Positions 53,836 to 62,346 of a stretch of DNA of 64,000 nt are shown here, one piece after another. The DNA is taken from positions 1 to 64,000 of the forward strand of contig CAJTXP010000010.1 of assembly GCA_910583615.1 (NCBI GenBank). Direction: 5' to 3'. The translations under genes were made by a program, and so were the position numbers. The DNA is from an uncultured Lachnospiraceae bacterium (GTDB lineage Bacteria > Bacillota > Clostridia > Lachnospirales > Lachnospiraceae). A model generated the notes under the pieces. The model had not been told where the DNA came from. It made no database searches and was given only the letters and a program-made list of their open reading frames with translations. Each line of letters starts with the position of its first letter. Position 1 is the stretch's first letter.

Positions 53836-54926
53836 CTTTTCTGTTCCTCCAGCAGGCGGCGGATCTGTTCCGCCAGCTTTTTATTATTCTGTTCCACATG
53901 GATGCGGCCTGCAAACCGCTCCACATTGTTCTGCCACCGGTCATACTGTCCGGCCAGCATGCGGACCGCCTGTTCATAATCATCCGACGCCTGTCCCACT
54001 TTATATTTTTCACAAAAATCCTTCAGCGGCGGATTGGTGGACGTCACCACCGGTTTTCCCTCAAACAGAAATTCAAAAATCTTGCCGCTGGCGCAGTACC
54101 GGTTGTTCAGGTCCCGCTGATGATAGGCGACCATGCCGGCCTGGCTGTTCTGGATAAAATATTTCAAATGGTCCTGATCCATCCTGGGCAGGATTTTTAC
54201 ATTGGTAAGACCCAGTCTTCGGATCGTCTCACGGACGATCAGTTCGTCCTCCTCCTCACTTTCCCCGATGAGCAGAAGTTCATACCCGGAACCAAGCCCC
54301 TTCATGGCCTCCAGCATCTTCCCGGTCGTCCGGCTCATGTCGCATCCCGCCGTGGAGATGATCCTGAATTTCGGCTCCGCAAAAAACTCCCGGCACTCGG
54401 CCTCCACCTGCCGCCGTTTCTCCTCCGAGGCATATTCCAGCCGGCGGATATTCTCATAGTTCAGCGGCTCTCTTTTCAGCCGGAACATTTTTGTCATAAT
54501 TTTCGCCCGGTAAGCGTTGGCGGCAATGACCACGTCGGACCGCTTTGTAAAGATCCTCTCAATGGCACAGCCGATCTTCCCCGGAATCCCCGCCGCGCTT
54601 TTCATGTCGTACAATTCCCTGCAGTCCTGCACCACATAATCTGCGCCGGCCAGTTTTTTAGCCAGATAACCCGGCAGAATTCCTTTGCGGTTGTCAATAA
54701 AGATCAGATCCTGCCTTCCCAGCTTCTGCACCTGCATACAGACAAAGAGGATAAAACTGCTGTATCCCCGGTCCTGATAGAGGATATGGCTCTTTTCCAG
54801 AGGCCGCTCCCCGTCCGACGCCCGGGTGATATACGTAACCTCCCCCAGCTTCTTTGCCACCTTGATCAGCTCCCTGAGCCGCCCGTCGTATTTACAGTAA
54901 TCATAGGATATCAATAAGATTTTCAT
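53832..54926 (-). CDS. Glycosyltransferase, GT-B type
   Basis: A 364-residue protein. The N-terminal half (MKILLISYDYCKYDGRLRELIKVAKKLGEVTYIT) and the donor half (GSGYELLLIGESEEEDELIVRETIRRLGLTNVKILPRMDQ, NNRYCASGKIFEFLFEGKPVVTS with the conserved Glu) fit GT4/GT1-like transferases. It overlaps the aminotransferase and epimerase genes by four bases each. It is likely to add one residue of the repeat unit. Confidence 0.85.
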   Translation of the reverse strand: MKILLISYDYCKYDGRLRELIKVAKKLGEVTYITRASDGERPLEKSHILYQDRGYSSFILFVCMQVQKLGRQDLIFIDNRKGILPGYLAKKLAGADYVVQDCRELYDMKSAAGIPGKIGCAIERIFTKRSDVVIAANAYRAKIMTKMFRLKREPLNYENIRRLEYASEEKRRQVEAECREFFAEPKFRIISTAGCDMSRTTGKMLEAMKGLGSGYELLLIGESEEEDELIVRETIRRLGLTNVKILPRMDQDHLKYFIQNSQAGMVAYHQRDLNNRYCASGKIFEFLFEGKPVVTSTNPPLKDFCEKYKVGQASDDYEQAVRMLAGQYDRWQNNVERFAGRIHVEQNNKKLAEQIRRLLEEQKR

Positions 54927-56059
54927 GCATCCGCTCCCGTCTTTTCACGGATCAGGCCGATGATCCGCTGCTGGTCCTCCCTGGTCAGATACGGCGACAG
55001 CGGCAGCGACAGCACTCTGCCGCACACATCCGTCGTCACCGGAAACGTCTCCCCATACAGGCAGCACTCCCGGAATGCCGTCTGCTGGTGCATGCCCCGC
55101 TGATAGTAGATCATGGACGGCACGCCGTGCTCTTTCAGATGCGCCTGCACCGCGTCCCGTTCTTCCCGGTTTTTCAAAAGGATGCTGTACTGCGCCCAGC
55201 CGGAACCAAGCCCCTCCGGGATTGTCGGAATTTTCACAAACTCCCTCAGCCCCTTGGCGTATTCTGCGGCCAGCGCATCCGTATCCGCCAGTTCGTATTC
55301 CGTAAACGCCCGGAATTTCACCTGCAGGACCGCCGCCTGGATCGTATCCAGACGGGAGTTCATGCCGATCCGCACATTGTCATATTTATCACTGCCTTTA
55401 CCGTGCACCCGATAAGAACGGATCAGCTCCGCCCACTCGTCACAGTCGGTAAACACCGCGCCTCCGTCCCCGTAGCAGCCCAGCGGTTTTGCAGGGAAGA
55501 AGGATGTGGTCGAGATATCCCCAAAGCTTCCGGCACGTCGTCCGTGGTACTCCCCTCCAAAGCCCTGGGCGGCGTCCTCCAGAATGTACAGGCCGTACCG
55601 GTCCGCAATCTCACGGATCCGGTCGTAATCCGCCGGCAGGCCGAACAGGTCCACGGCGACGATCGCCCGGGGAGTGAGCTTTCCTTCCGCCAGAACCGCC
55701 TTGATCGCACGCTCCAGACTGTCCGGGTCCATATTGAACGTATCCTCCAGAATGTCCGTGAACACCGGCGTGGCGCCCTCATAAGCCACCGTCTCCGCCG
55801 AGGAAAAGAACGTAAAATCCGGTACAAAGACCGCGTCTCCTTCCCCGATTCCCCACGCCATGAGCGCCAGCGTCAGGGCGTCCGTCCCGTTGGCGCAGGC
55901 GATGCAGTGCCGGACGCCCACATATGCGGCCAGCGTCTCCTCCAGCTCTGCTACCTGTCTGCCGCTGATATAATTGGATTCCGTAAGCACCTGCCCGATG
56001 GCGGCGTCCATCTCTTCTTTCAGCACCTCATACTGTTTTTTCAGATCCCGAAACTGCAT
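54923..56059 (-). CDS. DegT/DnrJ/EryC1/StrS aminotransferase, WbpE/WlbC-like
   Basis: A 378-residue PLP-dependent sugar aminotransferase from the ATG at 56059 (after GGAGAAG). The start is MQFRDLKKQYEVLKEEMDAAIGQVL. The PLP region is ACANGTDALTLALMAWGIGEGDAVFVPDFTFFSSAE. LEDAAQGFGGEYHGRRAGSFGDISTTSFFPAKPLGCYGDGGAVF carries the Schiff-base lysine in FPAKPLG. It would aminate the 3-keto group of a UDP-uronate made by the dehydrogenase and oxidoreductase downstream in the list. It lies two bases from the carrier-protein gene. Confidence 0.92.
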   Translation of the reverse strand: MQFRDLKKQYEVLKEEMDAAIGQVLTESNYISGRQVAELEETLAAYVGVRHCIACANGTDALTLALMAWGIGEGDAVFVPDFTFFSSAETVAYEGATPVFTDILEDTFNMDPDSLERAIKAVLAEGKLTPRAIVAVDLFGLPADYDRIREIADRYGLYILEDAAQGFGGEYHGRRAGSFGDISTTSFFPAKPLGCYGDGGAVFTDCDEWAELIRSYRVHGKGSDKYDNVRIGMNSRLDTIQAAVLQVKFRAFTEYELADTDALAAEYAKGLREFVKIPTIPEGLGSGWAQYSILLKNREERDAVQAHLKEHGVPSMIYYQRGMHQQTAFRECCLYGETFPVTTDVCGRVLSLPLSPYLTREDQQRIIGLIREKTGADA

Positions 56060-56060
56060 C

Positions 56061-56291
56061 TTATTCTTCTCCTTTGATCCTCTCGCACAGATTCCAGATC
56101 CCTTCCGCGGAATTAAAATTCTCCGGTACGATCTCCTCCGCCGGAATCTCAATGCCGAACTGCTCCTCGATCTCCGCAATGAGCGTGATGACATCAAAGG
56201 ATTCCAGCAGTCCTTCATCAATCAGTTCCTTTTCCCGTTCAAAATCAATCTCCGGCTTTAACGCCGACAGCACTTCCATCAACGCTTCCAT
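56061..56291 (-). CDS. Acyl carrier protein
   Basis: A 76-residue acidic helical protein. Four-helix carrier layout: EVLSALKPEIDFEREKELIDEGLLESFDVITLIAEIEEQFGIEIPAEEIVPENFNSAEGI, with the phosphopantetheine serine in LLESFDV (Ser31; the usual DSL is ESF here). The start at 56291 follows GAGGAGG; the longer frame is rejected. It lies between a PLP decarboxylase and a sugar aminotransferase. That suggests it carries an amino-acid-derived acyl group and not a fatty acid. Confidence 0.88.
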   Translation of the reverse strand: MEALMEVLSALKPEIDFEREKELIDEGLLESFDVITLIAEIEEQFGIEIPAEEIVPENFNSAEGIWNLCERIKGEE

Positions 56292-56307
56292 CCTCGATAC
56301 CTCCTCT

Positions 56308-57483
56308 TCATTCCTCTCTCCATGTATTCCATGTCCATGTCTCCAGCCCGTCTCTTTGAAGCCGGGCGCCCTCCGCTTCACTGTACAGCCAGATCTTCGG
56401 CATTCTGCGGCTTAAGAACAGATAGATCCCTTCCGTCACCGAATAGGCCCCGATGTTGTGAAATACCAGATAATCGCCCACTCTGGCGTCCGGAAGGCTC
56501 AACTTTTTCAAAAGGACATCCGCCACCGTGCACAGGGAACCATAGACCGTCCATTCCTCCTCCTTCTGTTCCAGCGGATGCTGCGGGAAGAAAGAAAGAA
56601 CCGGCGTCTTCATGGCCATGTTCTGTCCATAGTAATTCACATGGTGGATTCCTCCGTCCACAATGCATACGTTGACCGCGTCATTTTTCTTCTGGTCTAC
56701 AATCCGGGTTACATAATAACCGCAGGATGCCGTCAGAAACCGTCCCATTTCAAAGATGATCTCATAAGGCCTCTTCTCCCAAAACAGCTCTGCAAATTCC
56801 GCCAGAAGCTTCCGGTCCTCCTCCGGGTCGTCTTTTGTAAAATACGGCACCCCCAGGCCTGGACCGAACTCCAGCACCCGGGTGGTAAATCCTTCTTCCT
56901 CTTCCAGCCTTTGAATCAGCCCCTCCATATACGCAAGTTCCGCGGCGATCTTTTTGACCGCTTTCTTCTGCGTCCCGGAAAAATACTGAAGGCCCGTGAT
57001 CTGAAGGCCCGGAAATTCCGCCCTCTTCCGGATCAGTTCCGTTACATCCGCCTCGCTCATGCCGAACTGGTTGCCGCTGGTCACCCGGAGCAGGATCTCC
57101 ACCTGCTTTCCCAGCTCCGCCGCGCACCGGTCCACCAGAGAAACCTGGCTTTTCGATTCCGCCGTATAATGGACCACGCCCTGTTCCATGGCATAACGGA
57201 CGTCCTCATACTCCTTGTTGACGCCGGACAGAACGATTTTGTCCATGTCAAGCCCGTTCTGCACACAGATATGAAATTCTCCCGGCGAGCACACCTCATA
57301 CCGGTCCACATGGGCATCCAGCGCCCCCACCAGAAACGGATTGGCTTTAATGGCAAAGCAGATGCCGGCCGGCCGGAGGCTCTCTGCCACCCACGCGGCG
57401 CGTGCTTTCAAAACATCGGTATCAAACACATAGGAAGGCGTCCCCAGAGACACCGCCAGGTTTTCCAGTCTTCTCTCATCCAA
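56308..57483 (-). CDS. Fold-type III PLP decarboxylase (LysA/ornithine-decarboxylase type)
   Basis: A 391-residue enzyme like diaminopimelate decarboxylase. The PLP lysine is in GICFAIKANPFLVGAL (Lys46). The glycine-rich phosphate site is EFGPGLGVPYF. The substrate-side motifs are EMGRFLTASCGYYV and YGSLCTVADVLLKK (the conserved Cys), then NIGAYSVTEG. It is 12 bases shorter in spacing than any housekeeping lysA neighbour would suggest: no lysine genes are near. Beside an adenylating enzyme and a carrier protein it may act on a carrier-bound amino acid. The start is a TTG after AGGAGG. Confidence 0.88.
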   Translation of the reverse strand: MDERRLENLAVSLGTPSYVFDTDVLKARAAWVAESLRPAGICFAIKANPFLVGALDAHVDRYEVCSPGEFHICVQNGLDMDKIVLSGVNKEYEDVRYAMEQGVVHYTAESKSQVSLVDRCAAELGKQVEILLRVTSGNQFGMSEADVTELIRKRAEFPGLQITGLQYFSGTQKKAVKKIAAELAYMEGLIQRLEEEEGFTTRVLEFGPGLGVPYFTKDDPEEDRKLLAEFAELFWEKRPYEIIFEMGRFLTASCGYYVTRIVDQKKNDAVNVCIVDGGIHHVNYYGQNMAMKTPVLSFFPQHPLEQKEEEWTVYGSLCTVADVLLKKLSLPDARVGDYLVFHNIGAYSVTEGIYLFLSRRMPKIWLYSEAEGARLQRDGLETWTWNTWREE

Positions 57484-57487
57484 CAGT

Positions 57488-59017
57488 TCATACCTCCTGC
57501 TGTTCCTTGTATTCCTTCATCAGCGCCTTTCGGTCGATCTTCCCGTTTTTCGTGATCGGCATGGTCTCCACCTTCCGGAATATATTGGGAATCATAAACC
57601 TCGGAAGCTTTTCTGTCAACTGTCTTATGATCTCTTTTGCGTCCGGCTCCCCCACATAAAAACCGATGATCTTCGTATTCGGCTCATCATAGATGCAGCA
57701 GACCCGGGAAATCCCCTCCACCGCCTGAAAGGCCGTCTCGATCTCTCCCAGCTCGATCCGGTGTCCCATATGCTTGATCTGAAAATCCTTCCGGGTGACA
57801 TAATACAGCTCTCCCTGCCCATCATAGCGCCCCAGATCCCCGGTCCGGTAGATCAGTTCCGGATACCGGTCATTCAGCGGATTCTGTACAAATGCCTGGC
57901 CGGTCTTCTCCTCATTTCTGTAATATCCAAGCGCCAGAGCGGTTCCCGCCACGCAGATCTCTCCCAGCTTCCCCGGTTCCTCCACCAGCCGATCCGATTC
58001 GTCCAGCAGAAAGACCCGTTCGTTGGGAAACGCCTCCCCGATGGGAATGGAGTCCTCCTCGGCAAAGGTCCGTTCCCGGCCGATCACATAATACGTACAG
58101 TTGCAGGTAATCTCCGTGGGACCGTACAGGTTTACATAAAGAGCCTCCGGCACATACTGCCTCCAGTAATTCAGATGCTTGACCGGCATCACCTCTCCGC
58201 TGAACATGACCCGGCGGATGCTCCCCGGCACCTTGTACCGGAATCCTTTCAGCATGGAAATGATGCACAGCGCCGAAACCGCCCAGGTCAGGCTGGTGAC
58301 TTTCCTGTCATCCAGGAAATCCAGAAGTTTCTTCGGTACACTGAAAAATTTTTTAGGAATCACTTCCAGCGTGGCGCCTGTCTTCAGCGCCGGATAGATG
58401 TCCTTTACGGACACGTCAAAATCAAAGGGGGCCTGTCCGCCTATGACATCCTCCCGTTCAAACCCGAACAGTTCTGTAAAATATTCCGTAAAATCAATCA
58501 CAGAGCGGTGGCAGACCACGACGCCTTTCGGCACACCTGTGGAACCCGAGGTAAAGATCGCATACAGCGGATCTGTGTCACAGAAACCCTTTCGCCTGGC
58601 CGCCAGCCCTTCCTCATCGATCTCATGCTCCAGCAGCTCCTCCGCCAGAAGCACCTCCCCGTCAAAACCGGACAGATCCAGCTGCTCCGCCAGCGTCCGC
58701 GTGGTCACCAGCAGCCGGGCCTCCAGCGTCCCGAGAATCATCTGGATCCGTTCCGCCGGCTGTTCCGGCTCCACCAACGTATAAAAGCAGCCCGCGCAGA
58801 CTGCTCCCATAAATACATTCAATGTCCGGGCTTCCTTTTCCATCAGGACCGGCACCGGCTGATTCCCTGCAAGCTTCGGAAGCAGGGCGCTGCCGATCCT
58901 TTTGGCGTTTTCCAGCACCTGCCCGTAAGTATAACTGTTTTCCAGGTCTTCAAAGGCTGCCTTTTCGGGGCAGGACCGCGCGCTTGTCTCCAGATATTCC
59001 AGAATATTCCGAACCAT
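57488..59017 (-). CDS. Amino-acid-adenylating enzyme (DltA/NRPS A-domain-like)
   Basis: A 509-residue ANL-family ligase from the ATG at 59017. Adenylation motifs: A3 AIFTSGSTGVPKGVVVCH (about 153-170), A5 LYGPTEITCN, A7/A8 YRTGDLGRYDGQGELYYVTRKDFQIKHMGHRIELGEIE, and A10 NGKIDRKALM with the catalytic lysine. It ends shortly after A10, so it is stand-alone, as in DltA and D-alanine-activating enzymes. It would adenylate an amino acid and load the carrier protein at 56061. Four bases separate it from the decarboxylase gene. The binding-pocket residues are not decoded here. Confidence 0.88.
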   Translation of the reverse strand: MVRNILEYLETSARSCPEKAAFEDLENSYTYGQVLENAKRIGSALLPKLAGNQPVPVLMEKEARTLNVFMGAVCAGCFYTLVEPEQPAERIQMILGTLEARLLVTTRTLAEQLDLSGFDGEVLLAEELLEHEIDEEGLAARRKGFCDTDPLYAIFTSGSTGVPKGVVVCHRSVIDFTEYFTELFGFEREDVIGGQAPFDFDVSVKDIYPALKTGATLEVIPKKFFSVPKKLLDFLDDRKVTSLTWAVSALCIISMLKGFRYKVPGSIRRVMFSGEVMPVKHLNYWRQYVPEALYVNLYGPTEITCNCTYYVIGRERTFAEEDSIPIGEAFPNERVFLLDESDRLVEEPGKLGEICVAGTALALGYYRNEEKTGQAFVQNPLNDRYPELIYRTGDLGRYDGQGELYYVTRKDFQIKHMGHRIELGEIETAFQAVEGISRVCCIYDEPNTKIIGFYVGEPDAKEIIRQLTEKLPRFMIPNIFRKVETMPITKNGKIDRKALMKEYKEQQEV

Positions 59018-59051
59018 GAATGTCTCCTTTTCCTCTTTTCCTGCGGTTTCT

Positions 59052-59963
59052 CTATGACTTTCTGCTTTCCAGCACTTTCCTCGCGGGATTGCCGAACTGC
59101 TTCTCTCCCTCCGGCACGTCTCTGATCGCCACCGCTCCAAGGCCCAGATACGCTCCGTCTCCCACGCAGACCCGGTTTGTTGTCACGGCCATGGGAGCCA
59201 CATACGTATGTACTCCCACCCGGCAGTGTCCGGAGATGCTGGCCTTCCCGCTGATGAGCGTCTCTTCGCCGATTCTGCAGTTATGCCCCACATCGCCCAC
59301 CATGCCGATCATGGACCCTTTTCCCAGTACCGTGGTCCTGGTATCTCCCGCCGCCAGCACCGCTCCCGCCAGAAGAAGGCAGCCGTCCTCTATGACGGTT
59401 CCCGCCAGATGCGGCAGTGTCCGGCACGCGCCGCTTTCCGGACGGTAGATATCCGCGTCCTCCGTCCCGATGACGCAGTGCTCCTTGATGATGACGTCAT
59501 TTCCGATGCGGACATGGTCCCTGATGACGGTGCCGGCGCCGATCTCGCACCGGTCTCCGATGGCCACATCCCGGCCGATCACGCAGAAGGGCTCGATCCT
59601 CACATCCTCACCAAGCTGCAGATCCCGGCTGATATAACTCCCATTTACCAGATCATACTCTGTATGCGGCAGCTTCTCACAGATGCAGTTCAGTATATCG
59701 CCATACCGGTTTTTCGGCGCATCGCTTCTGAGCTGTATACACGAACCGTCCAGATAAAGCTCCCGGTCCGGCCCCGTAATAAAAATACTGTTCTTTATCC
59801 TCGTATATTCTTCTGACAGGTCTCCTTTTACGAATATGACCGAATGCGCTTCCGGATCCTCCGGATCCGACACGCCGAAGATCCGGAAATCCTCCTGTCC
59901 GTACGGTTCAAACTCATCCCCGATCAGTTCGCTGGCCCAAAGATCACATATCTGAAACATCAA
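59052..59963 (-). CDS. LpxD/WbpD-like hexapeptide acyltransferase
   Basis: A 303-residue protein. An N-terminal domain of about 110 residues (FKRYTRIKNSIFITG-like, here VKGDLSEEYTRIKNSIFITGP) is followed by a left-handed beta-helix (IEPFCVIGRDVAIGDRCEIGAGTVIRDHVRIGNDVIIKEHCVIGTEDADI). The pattern of N-terminal domain, beta-helix, and late GHNCRIGEETLISGKASISGHCRVG resembles LpxD, which uses acyl-ACP. In this operon it would acylate the 3-amino group of the uronate, and the donor would be the local carrier protein. It overlaps the oxidoreductase gene by 20 bases. Confidence 0.85.
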   Translation of the reverse strand: MMFQICDLWASELIGDEFEPYGQEDFRIFGVSDPEDPEAHSVIFVKGDLSEEYTRIKNSIFITGPDRELYLDGSCIQLRSDAPKNRYGDILNCICEKLPHTEYDLVNGSYISRDLQLGEDVRIEPFCVIGRDVAIGDRCEIGAGTVIRDHVRIGNDVIIKEHCVIGTEDADIYRPESGACRTLPHLAGTVIEDGCLLLAGAVLAAGDTRTTVLGKGSMIGMVGDVGHNCRIGEETLISGKASISGHCRVGVHTYVAPMAVTTNRVCVGDGAYLGLGAVAIRDVPEGEKQFGNPARKVLESRKS

Positions 59964-61032
59964 ACTCTCCCATCATATCCGTACTCCGGAAATCCTTCAG
60001 CGGCAGCCTGACCGGACGTCCTTCCTTCTGGCTTTTATAGACGGCAAGCACCATCTCCAGCGCATTCCGTCCGGCCAGTGCATCCACATAAGGCTTTCGG
60101 TCCTGCTCTATGGCCTCGATCACATCCGCATAGAGGCTGGCGTGCCCGTTTCCGTACACATTGCTGGTGGCCTCCTGAAGCCCTTTTCTGCCCTCGTCCG
60201 CAGACGTCTCATCCGCAAAATTCCATACGTCAATGTTGTTCGTGGACGTCCCACCAAGCTTCACGGTTCCGTTTTCCCCGAAAATATACAGCGTCTCCTC
60301 CAGATTCCGCGGATACACATTGGTCGTCCCCTCAATGGTCGCCACCGCGCCGTTTCGAAACTTCACCACTGCCATACCCACGTCCTCGGCTTCCAGATAC
60401 GGATGGAACTGCCGGCGTGTCACGCCGTACACCTCGTCCACCTCATCGCCGAACATCCAGCGCAGCAGATCGATCCCGTGAATGCACTGATTCATAAGCG
60501 CCCCGCCGTCCGACGCCCATTTCCCTCTCCAGGGCGCCTGATCGTAATAGCCCTGGTTCCGGTTCCACCGCACATGGACCGAACCGTGGGACAGCTTCCC
60601 AAAACGGCCTGCCTCCAGCGCCTTCCTCGTCTCCTGCACCGCCCGGTTAAACCGGTTCTGATGGCAGGCGGACACCTTCACTCCGGTCTCCAGGCTTCTG
60701 CGGACGATCTCGTCCGCATCCTCCATACTCATGGCGATGGGCTTCTCGATGATGCAGTTTACCCCATGGTCGATGCAGAACAGCGCGATCTCGGCATGGA
60801 CTCCGCTCTCCGTGGCGATCCCCACCAGCTCCGGCCGCACCTCCTCCACCATCTTCCGGTAATCCGTATACCGCGCAATCGAACGGTCGTCCGAAAGCCC
60901 GGCGTCTGCCAGAATCTGTTCCATCTGTTCCGGAACCGTATCGCAGACCGCCGCGAATTCCAGTCCGTTTTCCTTTACCGCCTTCACATGATTTTTCGCA
61001 ATCCGGCCGCAGCCGATCAGTGCATATCTCAT
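59944..61032 (-). CDS. Gfo/Idh/MocA oxidoreductase, WbpB/WlbA-like
   Basis: A 362-residue NAD-dependent sugar oxidoreductase. The Rossmann start is MRYALIGCGRIAKNHVKAVKEN, and the signature EKPIAMSMEDADEIV lies in CIDHGVNCIIEKPIAMS. SDGGALMNQCIHGIDLLRWMFGD is the catalytic segment. In the UDP-2,3-diacetamido-uronate pathway this enzyme oxidises C3 of UDP-N-acetylglucosaminuronate before transamination. It abuts the 6-dehydrogenase gene with no spacer. Confidence 0.9.
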   Translation of the reverse strand: MRYALIGCGRIAKNHVKAVKENGLEFAAVCDTVPEQMEQILADAGLSDDRSIARYTDYRKMVEEVRPELVGIATESGVHAEIALFCIDHGVNCIIEKPIAMSMEDADEIVRRSLETGVKVSACHQNRFNRAVQETRKALEAGRFGKLSHGSVHVRWNRNQGYYDQAPWRGKWASDGGALMNQCIHGIDLLRWMFGDEVDEVYGVTRRQFHPYLEAEDVGMAVVKFRNGAVATIEGTTNVYPRNLEETLYIFGENGTVKLGGTSTNNIDVWNFADETSADEGRKGLQEATSNVYGNGHASLYADVIEAIEQDRKPYVDALAGRNALEMVLAVYKSQKEGRPVRLPLKDFRSTDMMGEFDVSDM

Positions 61033-62346
61033 TTATAATACCTCGATATTCTCTCTGTTCTTCAGATTCTTCATCACATTTTTTGTATCAAATACCGCCG
61101 CTGCATGCTGCTGTACAAATTCATAATCCACATTGGTATGAGCGGCAGTGACCATGACCAGATCAGCGCTTTCCACCAGCTCCTTGTCAAGCTCTGGTTC
61201 GCTGCTGCGCATATTTCCCTTATAGCGGTACTGACGCACCCACGGATCAAAGTACACCACCTCGGCGCCCGTTTTTTCCAGTTCTTCGATCACGCGCAGG
61301 GCCGGACTCTCCCGGTAATCGTCGATGTCCTGCTTGTAGGCCACTCCCAGCACCAGCACCCTGGAGCCGTTCAGCGCTTTCCTGAAACGGTTCAGAATCA
61401 TCCCGGCGCGCTCCACGCAGTAGGCCGGCATCCGGTCGTTGATCATCATGGAGCTTTCGATCATGGACGTGTGAAACCCGTATTCCCTCGCTTTCCAGGA
61501 CAGATAGTAGGGATCCAGCGGGATACAGTGCCCGCCCAGGCCCGGACCAGGATAGAACGGCTGGAATCCGTAGGGCTTCGTACTGGCCGCGTCGATTACC
61601 TCCCAGATACTGATGCCCATCTCGTTGCAAAGCATGGCAAGCTCGTTGATCAGGCCGATGTTGATGTTCCGGTACGTATTTTCCAGAATCTTCTCCATCT
61701 CCGCTATGGCCGGAGAAGAGACTTCTTTCACATCCCCCTCCAGCACGGCCCGGTACATGGCCGCGATTACTTCCGTGGCGTCACTGCCGATGCCGCCGAC
61801 CACCTTGGGCGTATTTTTCGTCTTGTAGATCAGGTTGCCCGGATCCACGCGTTCCGGAGAAAATCCCAGATAAAAATCCTTCCCGCAGACAAGCCCGGAT
61901 CCCTTCTCCAGAATCGGTCGCACCAGCTCTTCCGTCGTCCCTGGATAAGTCGTGGACTCCAGCACCACCATCGTATTTTTCTTCAGATGCTTTGCGATCT
62001 CGGCGGTCGAATCCCTGACACAGCTTAAATCCGGCTCCTGATGAATATCCAGCGGCGTCGGCACGCAGATTGCAATAAAATCCACATCCCTGATGAAAGC
62101 AAAATCCGAGGTTGCGGACAAAAGCCCTTCGTCCACCAGCCGCTTCAGATCCCTGTCCACCACGTCGCCGATGTAGTTATGCCCCTGATTCACCATCTCC
62201 ACCTTGGCAGGCTGTTCGTCAAAGCCGATGGTCTTAAATCCCGCCTTCGCCTTCTCCACCGCCAGCGGCAGGCCCACGTAGCCAAGGCCGATCACGCCTA
62301 CGGTGATTTCCTTTTTTTCGATCTTGTCCAAGAGTAACTGCTTCAT
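61033..62346 (-). CDS. UDP-N-acetylglucosamine 6-dehydrogenase-like, WbpA/TviB type
   Basis: A 437-residue nucleotide-sugar dehydrogenase. The start is EITVGVIGLGYVGLPLAVEKAKAG, the substrate motifs are YLGFSPERVDPGN and EMEKILENTYRNINIGLINELAMLCN, and the catalytic Cys is in GPGLGGHCIPLDPYYLSWKA. The C-terminal nucleotide-binding half has VLGVAYKQDIDDYRESPALRVIEELE. It oxidises C6 of UDP-GlcNAc to the uronate, the first step of the pathway in this operon. It is a different branch from the WecC-type enzyme at 37154. Confidence 0.92.
   Translation of the reverse strand: MKQLLLDKIEKKEITVGVIGLGYVGLPLAVEKAKAGFKTIGFDEQPAKVEMVNQGHNYIGDVVDRDLKRLVDEGLLSATSDFAFIRDVDFIAICVPTPLDIHQEPDLSCVRDSTAEIAKHLKKNTMVVLESTTYPGTTEELVRPILEKGSGLVCGKDFYLGFSPERVDPGNLIYKTKNTPKVVGGIGSDATEVIAAMYRAVLEGDVKEVSSPAIAEMEKILENTYRNINIGLINELAMLCNEMGISIWEVIDAASTKPYGFQPFYPGPGLGGHCIPLDPYYLSWKAREYGFHTSMIESSMMINDRMPAYCVERAGMILNRFRKALNGSRVLVLGVAYKQDIDDYRESPALRVIEELEKTGAEVVYFDPWVRQYRYKGNMRSSEPELDKELVESADLVMVTAAHTNVDYEFVQQHAAAVFDTKNVMKNLKNRENIEVL

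Noticed and set aside
56308..57483. Housekeeping lysA
   Set aside because: The family matches, but no lysine genes are near and the gene is tightly packed with an adenylating enzyme and a carrier protein, so a pathway role is more likely.
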